Below, piece after piece: positions 39,292 through 53,214 of a stretch of DNA of 64,000 nucleotides (position 1 is the first letter of the stretch; each line of letters opens with the position of its first letter). The stretch lies in assembly GCA_037039925.1 (NCBI GenBank), contig JAXRKP010000039.1, forward strand, positions 174,001 to 238,000, given 5' to 3'. The DNA comes from Doris montereyensis (lineage: Eukaryota > Mollusca > Gastropoda > Nudibranchia > Dorididae). A program made the position numbers and the translations under genes. The notes under the pieces are model-generated. The model was not told the origin of the DNA. It did not search any database and saw only the letters and a program-made list of their open reading frames with translations.

Positions 39292-40661
39292 CTGACAGAG
39301 ACAAGACAGACCAAAAGTGAGAGGTTTGAGGACAGACGGAGACAAAATTGGTTAGCTTAGTAAGCCTAGTTAAATAAGCCTCTATAAATGTATGCTGGTA
39401 ACTCTTGCTGGTTGGTAACTCTTCCTTTTTATCTCAGCTTTCTGATCCTTTTTCCAGAAAGCTCTCCATTAATTGCAAGAAAGTCTTTGGGTGTAGGATT
39501 CCTTCATGATATTGAGATTTTACAACAGGAGATTTTTGTTTGTTTGTTATGCTTTTCTCCACAAAGCTAGTGGAGAAAATCTTTTGGCTGAGCTGAGTAG
39601 TATCAGAAATTTGTAAGAAGCCATAGATTTTTTAGTGAAAATGTTAGATCAATGTGTAAGATGATTACTTTAGTTGATGTCTTGATAAAAAAAAACAACT
39701 ATAAAATAAAGTCGCATGGCAAGATAAAGTGGACAGTAATGAAAAGAAAATAACACCCAAAACAATACTTAAGAAAGAAGAAACATGCACACTCATCACC
39801 CCACAAAAAAAAAAGAATTCTAGAATAGAGTCCCTCCTAATGTCATTAACAGCTGGAGCAAACCAAACTTGAGCTTTTGCTACAAAAGAATTTTTCAGCC
39901 TTTCCCCCAGATAGAGATACATTATAATGTTGTGCTATGAGAGATTGATTATTGATGAATAACAGATTCACCCTGATAGTAATATCATATACATTTGTGA
40001 TAGGGTATCAAACTTTGTGAAAGATTTCATCTCTGGCTGAAGTATGATGATGTTAGTGAAAGAGAAGGGGGAAAAGAAGGGGTGTTGTTGAGAGAAAGAA
40101 AGAGAGAAGAATGGAAATTAGGTGGGATTTATGTTTCAGAGACTTGACACTTTAAGCCTCTGTCATCTTTTTTCCCCATGCCCAATATTTGTGAAAATTA
40201 AACGTAGTTTATGACAAGGTATGGCAAAAATATAACATAAAAATATTCATAGAAGAAACACGCCTAATTTCCATGCTGCTGGATGAATTGTGTAAGCTTT
40301 CTCCAATAATTTACTAATCAATCCTGTGGCAGTGAAACTGCTGTCTGATTGGTTCAATACTAAAATGAGGCATATAATTATATATATATAATTCTATTCT
40401 ATTTGAACTCTCCTGAATACACAGGATGACTACCTTTAAAAATGAGTATAAAAGAGAAGGAAAAAAAAACAACAACGAATCACAAAAACACAACAGCTGA
40501 TAATACATAAAGATGTTGTGTATACTAAATCGTATGAACTTGTAAAGTTTCTCTCTAAAAGAACATTAAAATCTCATCAGATCTCATTTCATTCATTTCT
40601 TCTTTTTTTAAAAACAGAAAACATGGTTTATGGCATCGTTGTTACAAAGATGAGAACTTTC

Positions 40662-40802
40662 CTAGTCTAGTACGTGGAATACGAGTTCCAGGATGATCCC
40701 TTCCTCCGATGCCTGATGGATGATGGGGACCAGTCGCGTGTCTAGATCTGTCAACATCTTTTCCGGCAGTGACTGTCCCTTAGAACCAATTTCATAGCCA
40801 AC
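40662..40802 (-). CDS. ZFYVE9: SARA last exon
   Basis: It encodes [20 protein letters not shown], then [20 protein letters not shown] and VFHVLD, and stops at TAG 40664-40662. It starts in phase 0 after TTGACAG. Confidence 0.92.
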   Translation of the reverse strand, partial: VGYEIGSKGQSLPEKMLTDLDTRLVPIIHQASEEGIILELVFHVLD

Positions 40803-43800
40803 CTGTCAAGTAAAAAAGAGAAAACCACACAAATTGTCAATATCACATCATTTGGACTAATATCTGAGGAAACTGCACAAAGGAGCCTTTAGTTGATTTT
40901 TAATTTTCCAGAGTTGTTACTTATTGACACAAATTTTTAATCTTCTTCGTAATAACAATACTAACTCAACTGACTGACTATCTCAATGTCCTTTTCAACG
41001 GTGAAAGTCGCGAATCGTGTAAGTCCAATTTTGAATGTTTTGAGAAAATCACAGAAAATGATGCCGCACTTCTTAATTTATTTGCACAGACATATACGGT
41101 TTGCAAGTGTCAAAAACTAGACCAAATAGAGATACACGGATTGCTCATATGGTTATTATATGGGTTTCTATTGGTTCTTGTGTCACAGAATCCTAACTAG
41201 ATGAAGCATAGAGGCTTCCTAATGTTAAAAAAGCGGGGGAAAAGGTATTACTAATTTTAGACTTATACGGTTTTATGACTTTCACCGTCATTATGTTACT
41301 GTCAGGGTTTTGTATGTATGAGCGTGTGCACTTGTACTCGTGTTTGATACTGCATGTATATACATGTATACCTGATAGGGCATGTGTATGAATACTACAT
41401 TTGCAACAAACAACAAAATCTTTGTCTTCAGTTTTACCATTCTCACATTTTCTGAGAGAGAAAAAACCACGACAGTAAATTGGGTATACAAAAATATAAG
41501 CCTAAAATGTTTTTCTTCTTTTAATTTTTGCACATTCTCAGCATAATTATTAATGAAAAAAAAAAGCAGCATTTTAACACTTTCTATACCAGCCATTTTT
41601 GACCTCTTGACTTCCCATTACCAGCTGTTTTGGGAATGTTTTCAGAAAAAGGGTATGTTTAGGAATAAAATTTGTAATCGATTAATGATTCAACAAAAGT
41701 TGTTGAAATTTACGGGCAGTGTTCAATAATGGATGGGCACGTTTTCAACAGGCGTGTATGATGAATTGGTCATGTGACCCTGAGCTAAATAGAAAATACA
41801 GGAGTATGTAGAATACAAGAGCTGTTATGCACTTTTATTTACAATACTAGAATACTGAACAAGACCTCAATTAAAAGAGGAAAGAATTGCTCACAACATC
41901 CACCATTCATGTTAGTGATCTTATTTCTCTAAATTGATGATGGGATGATGAGTGGGGTCCTAATTATTTTGGGTTTGCTCCTCATCAACTCTCGTCCTTT
42001 TACGACCACGTCCACCTCTTTCAATATCACCTAATCTGTCACTACATTAGATCTACCACAGTTCTACTTTTCTACATCACCACTACTACTCTTATCACAT
42101 CCAGTATCCTTGTGGCCTTCATCGGGTAAATATTCATCCAAATCACTCGCATATTCCACCTCTGAATCTGATTCATCTACATTGTGTGCTCTGGATTTTC
42201 ACCTCCCGTTGTGAAAGTATAAATAAATCAATAGCCTTATCAAATCAGAGTTCCAAGTGGAACAGTAATAAAGAATAAGAGATATCAACAGCGGAAACGG
42301 AAGTAAAAGTGATAATTAATATGTTGATGAATGCCGACTCCGTAGCATTTATAATGAATTTGAAGACCGTTGAAATCGGTCACCTAGTTCATAAGGCATA
42401 ACTTCAACTTTCCATCAAAATTGGTCATGAAGATAACATGGCCGAAATGCGACGATTGTAAAAATTGGGATGAAAAGTATAAACGCTTAGTAAGAAATAT
42501 CACATAAAGACAATGGGAAAAAATAATTCTGGTATTTACCGAGTCTCTCATCAAGTTGACCCTTAGGCCTATTCTGACTTGCTCCTGTGATCGCAGCTCA
42601 TCCAAATACTTAAGGAGGGCAGTACAGCAAGCCCCAGCTATTTCTTCCGTCAGACGACTCAAGTCTACCGGATCAAAATGACTGATCTGGGAATCATCTT
42701 GGCGTAGAAAGTACAAGTGTGTCCATCGAATGGCCAGATTTTCTCCCACAAAGTCAGTCACAGATTTAACACTCACACTCTCCACCCCTTCTAATGATGT
42801 CCCGTCGATGTAACTCTTCACTCTAGAGGAAGAAAAATTAAATGTTCATGAGCAGAAGTAGGCCTCCTAGTGCATAAAAGGCATGAAAAGCTACTAGAAA
42901 GTTGGGAATTTATAAGCCCACGGCTATTAGAGGTAAATATTAAACCAAAAGGAAGAGAAATTAAATTATTAATAGGTTATGGACCAAACGAAGATGCAAC
43001 TAAAGAAAAAAAAAGATATCTTCGAAAACGATCTACAAATAGCTGCAGAGAATCTTAAACCCAAACAGGAATTAATGCTTTTAGGAGATTTAAACGCTAG
43101 AGTAGGTAACAATGTAGAAACGTCAGGAGGAATAATAGGTAAAGAAGGAGAGACAACAACTTCTCTAAATGGAGAGACTAATAGATTTTTGTCTACAGAA
43201 TAACATGAAAATAGCCAACACCTTTTTTCCTCATAAAGATATCCACAAATATACAAGAGTAAATGAAGACAGGTGTGAAAAGTCAATCATAGACTACATA
43301 ATAGTTAGCAGCTCCTTTTTTACAGTACATTGGATGCAAGAGTAAACAGAGGAGCAGAAATATTTAGTGATCATCGCTTAGTGATTGCCAAACTGAGATT
43401 ACTGACCGAAGAAAACAAACAGAAAAGGAAAGAGAAAAAGCTACTAAGCTCAAAATAGAGGAACTAAATAAATCAGTAGTAAAACAGGTATACCGATCTA
43501 GGATAAAAAGATTTATCAGTGAAAGACAGATGGATCTGAATGATAGCACAATAGAAGAAATGTGGCAGATGTATAAAGAAACATTCCTCAGTTGTACTGA
43601 AGAAGTCTGTGGTAGGAAACAAATTAAAGGAGATAGGAAAAGAACAGCATGGTGGAATGAGAACGTCAAGGCGAAGATCAGAAGGTTGCCTAGAAGAAAT
43701 ACTTGCAAACAAAGAGACCAGAGGATAGGATAGATTACGTGAATAAAAGAACTATCGCTAAAGAGGAAGTTAGGAAAGCAACACAGGAACAATGGGAAGA

Positions 43801-46800
43801 GTTTGGACAAAGGCTTCAAGAAAGCTATCAAAGAAAATGAAGAGCATGAGAAAGACCAAAGCATGCCCAATACGACAAATTAAGAATGCCAAAGGAGAAA
43901 TAATGAAAGAAGACAGCGAAATCAAGGAAACATGGAGAAAGCATTTTCACCAATTACATAATCCCTCCAGAACGTATAAAACAAGGAGTAAAGATCAATT
44001 AGTAAGAGTAACAAGTAATTCAGAGGAGACACTTGAAGAAATCCAAACAGCTATAAGAAAAGTGTAATTAGGAAAAGCCCCAGGAGCAGATCAAGTTTAT
44101 TCAGAAATGATTAAAAACCAAGGGAGAGAAACAGACAAACTACTACATGCAATATGCCAACAAGCATGGAAGTCCAAACAGGTGCCAGACGACTGGAAAA
44201 AGGAAACGGTAGTACCAATACATAAGAAAGGATCAACTATGGAATGCTCAAACTATAGAGGGATATCCCTACTTAGCGTTCCAGGAAAAGTATATGCCAG
44301 GATACTGGAAATGAGACTAAGGAAAAGAGTAGAGGATCAGATTGAAGAGCATCAAAGTGGATTTAGACCAGGAAGAAGTGTAGAAGACCACATATTTACA
44401 ACTAGACAAATAATAGAAAAATTCCTTGAGAGAAAAATTGACTTGCACCTGTGTTTTATTGACTTAGAAAAGGCATTTGACACTGTGAGGAGGGACGAAC
44501 TATGACAGTCCTTAAAAGAACACAATGTAGAGCAAAATTTTATAGAAACCATTAAAAGTTTTTACAATAAACCAACATGTGCAGTGAGAGTAACTGGAAA
44601 CATATCTGCAGGGTTGTAACCTAAGTCCTCTTTTGTTTATCACATTTATGGATTCAGTCGCAAAGGCATCCTCAAAAATGAACACAACAAATGTAGGTAT
44701 GTGGAAGCTCAAACCAGTAAATGTATCAATGCTTTCATTTGCCGATGATTTAGTTCTGTTTGGAAAATCAGAAAGTGACCTTCATTCGAATATCAAGATT
44801 ATGAACAATGAACTAAATAAAAGAGGAATGAGAGTGAATGCAAAGAAAACCAAAACAAGGCTAGTAACCAGGGAAGCTAAAACACGAAATCTTAAATTGG
44901 GCAGGGAGAATTTAGAACAAGTTCAAAGCTACAATTACCTAGGAGCAAAATTAACTCAGAGGGAAAACTAAGAGAAGAAATCAGCCAGAGAATCAAAAGG
45001 CAAGTGCAGTATATAACCATCTAGGAAAGGCATTTGTAGGTAAGCAAAAATTGTCAACAAAAACCAAAATGGCAGTATACAATACAGTTGTCTCCTACTC
45101 TCCTCTATGGCAGTGAAACCTGGACCTTAGACAGTAGAGAATACAGTAGAGTACAGGCAGCTGAAATGAAATATCTAAGAAGAGTAGTAGGGAAAACTAA
45201 AAGAGACAAAATCAGAAACACAACAATATGAGATAAAACCAAAGCAGATGGCATAAAAACTAAGATAGAAACAAATCAATTGAGATGGTTTGGGCATGTA
45301 AACAGAATGAATGACAATAAAATAGTTAAATCAGTATACAGTGCTAAAGCCCAAGGTAAAAGACCAAAACGCAGACCTTGGAGAAAGTGGGAAAAAGATA
45401 CAAGAGGCATTGAAGCATAGAAATTTAACTTTTTTGGAAGGAAACAGAAAATTCTAGGACAGGGCATCTTGGAGAAAGATCATCTCGGGCATCTGAACCC
45501 ATACGCCGAAAGGTAGAATGGGAATTGATAAAGAAAGAAAGAACGAAAACTTGTGGAGAAATGATCGTTCTACCCGAATATGCAAAGAACAGAAAATCAA
45601 TCTTTTGGTCCCAAACTCGCCAGTCCCGGTGCCCCCCCCCCCCCCCCCCCTCTTAAGTGCTAATGTTGCCACACGACAATACAATATAGTCTAGTCATTC
45701 GAGAGAGAAATAAAATACATAAACAGATAAATAGATTGCATAAATCTTTTTAATACATTTATTCATTCAATCGTCCATTAATTAAATAATTTTCTTAGCC
45801 GCTCTCTACTGTCATTAATTCTACTCACCCTACATTGATAGCCTTGTCGCTGTCTACCCATTTTAGCTCCACGGTCTCCTCTGGTTCAGGCATGGACACA
45901 GGCCCACATGCAATGGTGTGGTCGGCCATGTCCTTCAGGGCTTGTTTGAGACTGGCCATGGCTTCAGGCAAAACCTGCACCATGACCCCGTCCTCCACTA
46001 TGCTAGACTTCGCTCTCAAGCCAGCACTCGTCTTCAAGGCGCCGTTAAACACCACAAAACTAGCACCAGTCACTGGTTTAGTGGAGAAGAGAAATCAAAG
46101 AAAGAAAAAATGTCATTCAAAATGTAGAGTTTGCCAACTTAGATTCAATAACAAAATCTTCCCCCACTTTATAGCCGTATCTTTTTCCGGGTTTTTTCAG
46201 TCATAGAAAGGAGATCATCAATACTACAAAAGATCATTGCATTATTTTTGTGACTAAGGGTCAAAAACAAACTGTTGCTTAGAATAAAAAATGTAGATAA
46301 GGAGCAACTTTCTGTAACCTGTTCATCCGTTAATTTAATGTGAAATATAAACCCCTGAAATATACATATACTTATCTATATATATATAACTGTACATCTC
46401 AAACTTGACCGCTCTAATCTCAGGAACCACTGCACCCCCAACAGCCATATTTCACAGGTAGATTTCAAATAACATGTTTTAGGTTCTTAGCAAATAAAAT
46501 CTTGGGTCAAATCAGTATTTCAATTGATTGGAAAAAGGTCAACGAAACTTTTTATTGTTATTGTTACTTATTCCTTTATTTCCGGTCATTAGATGTGCAA
46601 TGAAATGAAATATCTAAGAAGAGTAGTAGGGAAAACTAAAAGACAAAATCAGAAACACAACAATAAGAGATCAAACCAAAGCAGATGGCATAAAAACTAA
46701 GATAGAAATAAATCAATTGAGATGGTTTGGGCATATAAACAGAATGAACGACAATAGCTAAATAAGTATACAGTGCTAAAGCCCAAGGTAAAAGACCAAA

Positions 46801-49800
46801 AGGCAGATCTCGGAAAAAGTGGGAAGAAGATATAAAAGAGGCATTGAAGCATAGAAATTTAACTTTTTTGGAAGGAAAAAAGCCAGGACAGGGCATCCTG
46901 GAGAAAGATCATCTCAGGCATCTGAACCCATACACCAAAGGTAGATTGGGAACTGATAAAGGAAGAAAGAAAGGTATGCAATGAAAAGCCCACCTAACCT
47001 TAGTATCGAATACTGTTTGGTACTTGATATCACCCTGCACCCAATAACCTATTGTGCAGTTGATCGTTGAAAACTAAAAAAAATGTGGTAAAAGAGTAAT
47101 CATAATCATCATCGCCTCACGGGTATGCTTGTATCATATAAAAATTCATTTGTAAATGTTTTCAGAATTGGTAAATTGAGAAGTAAAATTATAAAATTGC
47201 GATGTATCATTCTCTTTTATAATATGACAGTATAAAACATCCTAGAGTCTACTTCCCATTGTGTTTAGGTCTGCCTCCAGAGTGTGTCACCATGGTTAAG
47301 GAAAATTGGAACTACAAGCTCTGATAGCTTAAACAGGTTTAGAGATCTAGGGAGCTTTAAACAGGACAAATCCGTACAGTAAGGAAGATTTGGCAGCTAT
47401 GGAAACACACTACAACATAGATTGTTAAATTGACTATCTCCACAAGAAGAAGAGGTTTCAGGATGAAGGGAAAATAAAATAAATAGTAATTAATTCATTC
47501 TACAGGCTAGATTTTTAGAAATAAAATCTAGCTAGAAAGAGACTCCCAATATAAGTAAAGTGCCAGAGCTTATCCCGCTTTCTAAAGAGTGAAAGCGGAA
47601 ACAGATGATAATAATCACCTCCTGGACAGGCCATTGGTCGACGTAGGTTTTTAATCCCAAGCTAGTGCTTGTACCCATTTGCACCTGGGTTGAGTGGGGA
47701 AAATGTGTGTAAAGTGTCTTTCCCAAGGAATATAACATCGGACCTAGCTTTGCTAAAGTTTGAACCCTTGACCTCATAATCCCTAATCCGGCAGCCTAAC
47801 CACTTGGCCACCAACACTACAAACTCACAATGGCTAAACATGTAATTTTTAAAACAAAAGGTACACAAACATGATGACAAGACACGATCAACTTCTTGCT
47901 ACTGGTTATCATTTTCAACCTACCCAAACGAGGTTTGTTTTGTATGTTTATAGCTTGCGTCTGGTAGTTGCCCTCCTCATTTTGAATGCACACTAGATGA
48001 GAGTCAGCTGCTGTGCTAAATGACGAGCCAAAGGCCATGACGTGTTCATTGCTGCTGCGTACCACCTTCATCACCTGCAAGCCAAAAAAAAGAACGGATT
48101 CGGACATAGAAACACTCACTTATGGAAATTTCTTCACTAAGGAAGAACTTGTAGAGGTATTGAAATATTGTTAACCCTCCCTTTTCCCAAATGAAAAATA
48201 ACAGTCCCCTCAAACAATTTAAGATTAACCCCAACTCCCACACACACCATACGTCTACAAAAACAAAACAAAACTAAACCAAAAAACTAGCAGTTAAAAT
48301 AAAAACAAAATCCCACAAACAAACAAAAAAACCCTTTACAAGGCAAAAACAAAGGAGGCAAAAACCATAGTTGAAGATTCTCAACAAAGAAATGGTTGTC
48401 ATTAAATTTAAGAAAAAAATCATGTTTTAAAAGACAGAGGTCAATTGTATAAGTAACGAGCTCACTTCATTGTATCGGTTCTTCGGAAGGGAGATGACCG
48501 TCTGTTTGTCCCTCATGTGAATTCTGACGCCCTTAATTTGAGTCAGGAAATACTGGTAGTTGCGGAAATCTGCCAGAAGGTTCATGATGGTGTGTCCAAT
48601 CTCATAGAAGACTGGCTTGGATCGCGAACTCCAATGAGTGGACATGGATAGTCTAGGGAATTGTCAATGATATATATGTATGTATTGTAACATGTAAACT
48701 TTGGGTTAGATGTCTATATAAGATGAGATAAGATGTGATAAGATACCTTTATTGATCCTTAAACAGAAAATTACATTGCATTCTTTGACATAATCTCACA
48801 ATAAATAATAACAATAGAAAAATAACTCTTAACATAATATAATATAATTCATACTCTCTCATTCACTCAAAGGCCTCTCACTCGCGTAATGTTATGACGT
48901 GATAATACATAGATACAATAAAGTAAAACGTTAAGTTTTTAAATAGATGAAATTACAATTGTGTATGGCGAAAGGGAGAAATGAATTAAAATGACGATGT
49001 CGAGATGTTTTTTTATGTAAAAGCCTCCCACTCCTACGACTTGTCTACCAACACCACTGGTGTAGTTTTGCTTGCGTTTGTTGTTGTGGTAAATTCTTGG
49101 GATTTTACGAGAAGGAAGGTAAGGGAGGAGATTCCAGATAGTGGGGTTTTTTGGAGTAAAAAATCATATGAAAGGAATGCTTGTAAATGGTGACAAGAAA
49201 TTTACTTATCTTCTATGATATTGACTCAACCTTTGTGCACAGCTGAATATATGAGTGTATATAATTTTCATCTCCAAATTTTTTATAAAATGTAATTGTT
49301 CCTTTCCAGATTGATAAAAACATAACCAATTGCTCAAATGGTTGAAAATTTATAGAATAAAAACGTAAAAGTATTGTAGATTGAAAACATGTAATTAATT
49401 CTAAAAGTGAATCTGAATTTGTTCCACTCTAAATATGCTCTGGCCATGAAGGAAAGAATCAAACACGGTGCGCCAAGACAATACTCACATCTTAACTCAG
49501 CACCAAGGCGTAACATAAGCCTGATGGGAAACACCTTGGCCCAAGGAGCCTCCCACTTTTGTAGTAATATGCCAAATAAAAATGGCGGCTCCGGCAAAGG
49601 AAGTTTGTTCAAGCACTGAAATGTGGCCCTCACGTAAAGGAATCCGCCATATTCCCCACTGCCCAGGAAATTCTGATGTAAAATGGTGTGGCCCATATCT
49701 TGAATGGTGTTACCTGCAGACAAGACAGATACCAGTCGTTTCATGAACAGATGACGGGGGTAAACAAAGTCTCATCCAGCATGATCACATCATCAACTAT

Positions 49801-52800
49801 TCTTTGAAATCCTCATATACACAAAAAAACTCTTGTCAAATTGTTCGGGAGGTAAATAAAGCTTTTTCGTAAAAAAAGCATCTGTGGCTCAAACACCCAT
49901 TCTTGCCTGACTGGAGTACATGTTTACTGTCAAGCCCCAAAGATACAATATCAGGCCTGGTTAAACAGGATTATAGCCAAAGAGCTCAAATTTTCAGTCT
50001 GTCCTTTGCTAAATTACGAACACTACCATAGGTAAAAAGCAAGGAAGGCAAGAGCAAAGACCGAGAGTTTTCAATAAAAATCATATCTTGGATGAGCAGT
50101 GTTGCAACCCAATAAGAAGAAAACAATTGACAATAGATAGAATGAAAAGCATCATTTCAAGAAAAAAAGAAGTACATAAAGAAAATAAAAAATGAAAAAA
50201 GATCAAGTTTCACTTTTTCATTGAAATTTACCATGTTCACCATATCTCAGGATGAATTAAGAAGAAACAGCAAGATGAAAGATAAGTAAAAGATGGAAAG
50301 GAAAGAAGTCTGACTTACCAGCAACGCCCATCAACCACCTGCAAAGAGATCAAGTAAAGGGACTGCACAAAGTAGGTCTAGGATAGGTAGCCATGCCCAT
50401 ACTCAAGAACAGTGAGTAGCCGTGGCTTGTTTCAAGCCTAGTCAGGCCTTGATCTAGAGATAGGTTTGTTTGTTTCTTTGAAGTAACCCTGTCTACAATG
50501 ACGGTATTCTCAGGGCTTGTAACTAATATTTCTCATGACTGTCAAGGTAGAATGTGAAGTATTTTAAAAAATCAAAAGCCCGCTCCTCAATGAGAAAAAT
50601 CTACAACGCCGACAAAAAGCAGAGTAGTGAAGAAGACAAAAATACACACAAATAAATCTTCTTAGCAACGATTGGCAGCATTGTATGACACGAATTGGTA
50701 CAATGCATTTTTTTATAACAAAATGCTTTTCATTTTTATACTCGCCTGTATTCAATTCAATTCAATCATCGTATTGATCCTTTAAAAAAAAGGAAATTAT
50801 AATTGTGTTATGACAATTTCCTTTTGAAAAAATAAAAGAATACATCAATGCATTTAAATTATAAACAAATGTAACTTAAGTTAATCATTAAATGTATAGA
50901 TTTTAGGAGAAATATATAAAGATGCAAAGGTAAGTAAATCGATAGTGTGGAGAAACAATATACGTTTTAAAAACAATTTTAAAAATATTCCATCACACTC
51001 TTCACAGATCAACATAAATCCCTCATTTAACAACAAAAAAACCCAACAATTTTGACACAACATTTCTGTTCCATCTGAAAGAAAAAAAAGATTCACAAAA
51101 CAAAACCACCATTTGTAGTCCTACCCTTCAAAGCTTCTTGATAGACGTTGTGAAAATGCAGGAAAATATCTCGAGGTGGTTTGATGGAGACTTCCGCTGC
51201 TTCTTCCTCCAACAGTTCCAAGAGGATGACTAGCTCACTCTGTCCCACTGAGGCCATCCCCTTGGACACAAAGCACCAACACACGCGATTCATACAGCAA
51301 TCCACTGGAAATGGGAAGGCAAAATCATTCTTAGGTATTCAACCAACAAACTCCATACATGAAAAGCTACATATAAATTTGTATTCAAATCTATCTATAA
51401 CAAATATTTCTAATCTTTATTTATCTGACTGCAAGTGTTTTTGTAATATTAACGTAATACAATGCCACGACCTAAAGAATATAATTGCCTGCTCAGTCAA
51501 AGCCTTCAAACAGCGTTATATAAATCTGTAGTCTTACTGTTCCATACACAGATGTTAGTGATATGGAAAAGCGTATCTAAGAAGAAATCTCCCAAAATGA
51601 GCATCGAGTGTGAGGAGGGTCAAACAGCAAGAAAGAAGAAAGAAAAAAAACGCCAACCATTTCAGAAATATTTACTGGTGCTATGCAGCATACAGTGTGT
51701 CAAGGACTAAAATTCTACACGTATTTCATAGTTTTCATTTTAGCCTTTTTATAAGCATAAGTCTATTAACTATCTTTCAACTCTTCATGAACAAAACCCA
51801 TCAGACCAATCCCTCTTTCTTTCTTATGTATATATATCACATATGTGTTTGTTTCCGATACATTAGTAGCCAAAGAAAATTGAACCATAAAAAAAGGATA
51901 TTGTAACATGTATTTCATAATCAATGATTTCATATACTCACAATTAACAACTTTTACTGACACACATAGATTTTTATTAACAGCATACGAAATCCCTTGT
52001 CCTCCTTCCACTGAAAGGTAAAATAAAAAGGAAACATGAGAATGAGGAGCTTATAAAGAGCTTTTCACACTTACATGACACAATAGCCTATTTAGATCAA
52101 AGTGGTGTTATTTCATCTAAAGCAGCCATGTAAAGGATAAATTTGATCATTTTAAAAAATGGTGTTATTTCATTTGAATAATGTAATTTTATTTTTCCTA
52201 TGTAACAGATAAATTCAAAGATTTCTATAAAATGGTAATATTTAATGAGTGGTGTTACTTAATCTGTAGTAACCATGTGAAGAATTAATTAAAGAAAAAA
52301 AAACCCAACAATATCAATCGTGAAAATCACAATGTCAACAAAATTGTAAAAACAGGGGGAAAATATTTTTTGCAACTGTCCCAAGAACATCAGAATCACT
52401 CCCCAATTTATGAAAAATTAATAAAAATGGCCCTTTAAAACCAAATTAAATTCTGAGACACTCTCCAGTTCATTCAAACAAACAAAAAACAACCCTTAAA
52501 ACTAGTTCAGAGATACTTTGCAATTCATACCAAAAAAAGTAAATAAAGCCCTTAAACTAAAGTTCAAAGACAGACATGAGACTTACGTCTGTAATCATCT
52601 GAATAGTCAAACTGATTGATGTCCTCGTCCAGTTCCACATGGCCTGGGGGACCACACAAACACACAAAATGTAAACAGACAACCAATGCTCCTACTATAA
52701 ATCCTAGACAAGACTAACCAGGCAAAACAGGATCAACAAATTGTTTCTCTTCCTTCAATGAAATTTAACGCATTTCCTTTCATATTTCCGCTTAGATCAT

Positions 52801-53174
52801 GACAATCTTTGCAACTAAAAAGAAGCGTCCCTAAGACAAAATTTCTTGGAACGTTCTTTCACCTTTTCAGCCCCAGCTATATGTAATTCTTTGTCATTTA
52901 AAACTAGAAATTCTACAGCCTTTCCTTCCTTTAAACAATCACTCAAAACAGAGTTTTCCGCTTCACTTTCGACTCGCATAATATTTAACTTATATTTTCT
53001 AAAACCCGTGTTAAGGGTTTGGTGTTTTGATGATGTATGGTATCTTTAACACTGTTATGTATATGTAATTATTCTTAGATTTTTTAGTTTGACTTCTTTA
53101 ACTATTATTATACTTTTATATACAGAGACTTTTAAAGCTGACATTTAGATGTATCATGGGATGTGATACCTGCA

Positions 53175-53214
<40 letters not shown>

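Noticed and set aside
43364..43870. 168-codon - strand open frame
   Set aside because: It is the reverse complement of LINE copy A's coding sequence.
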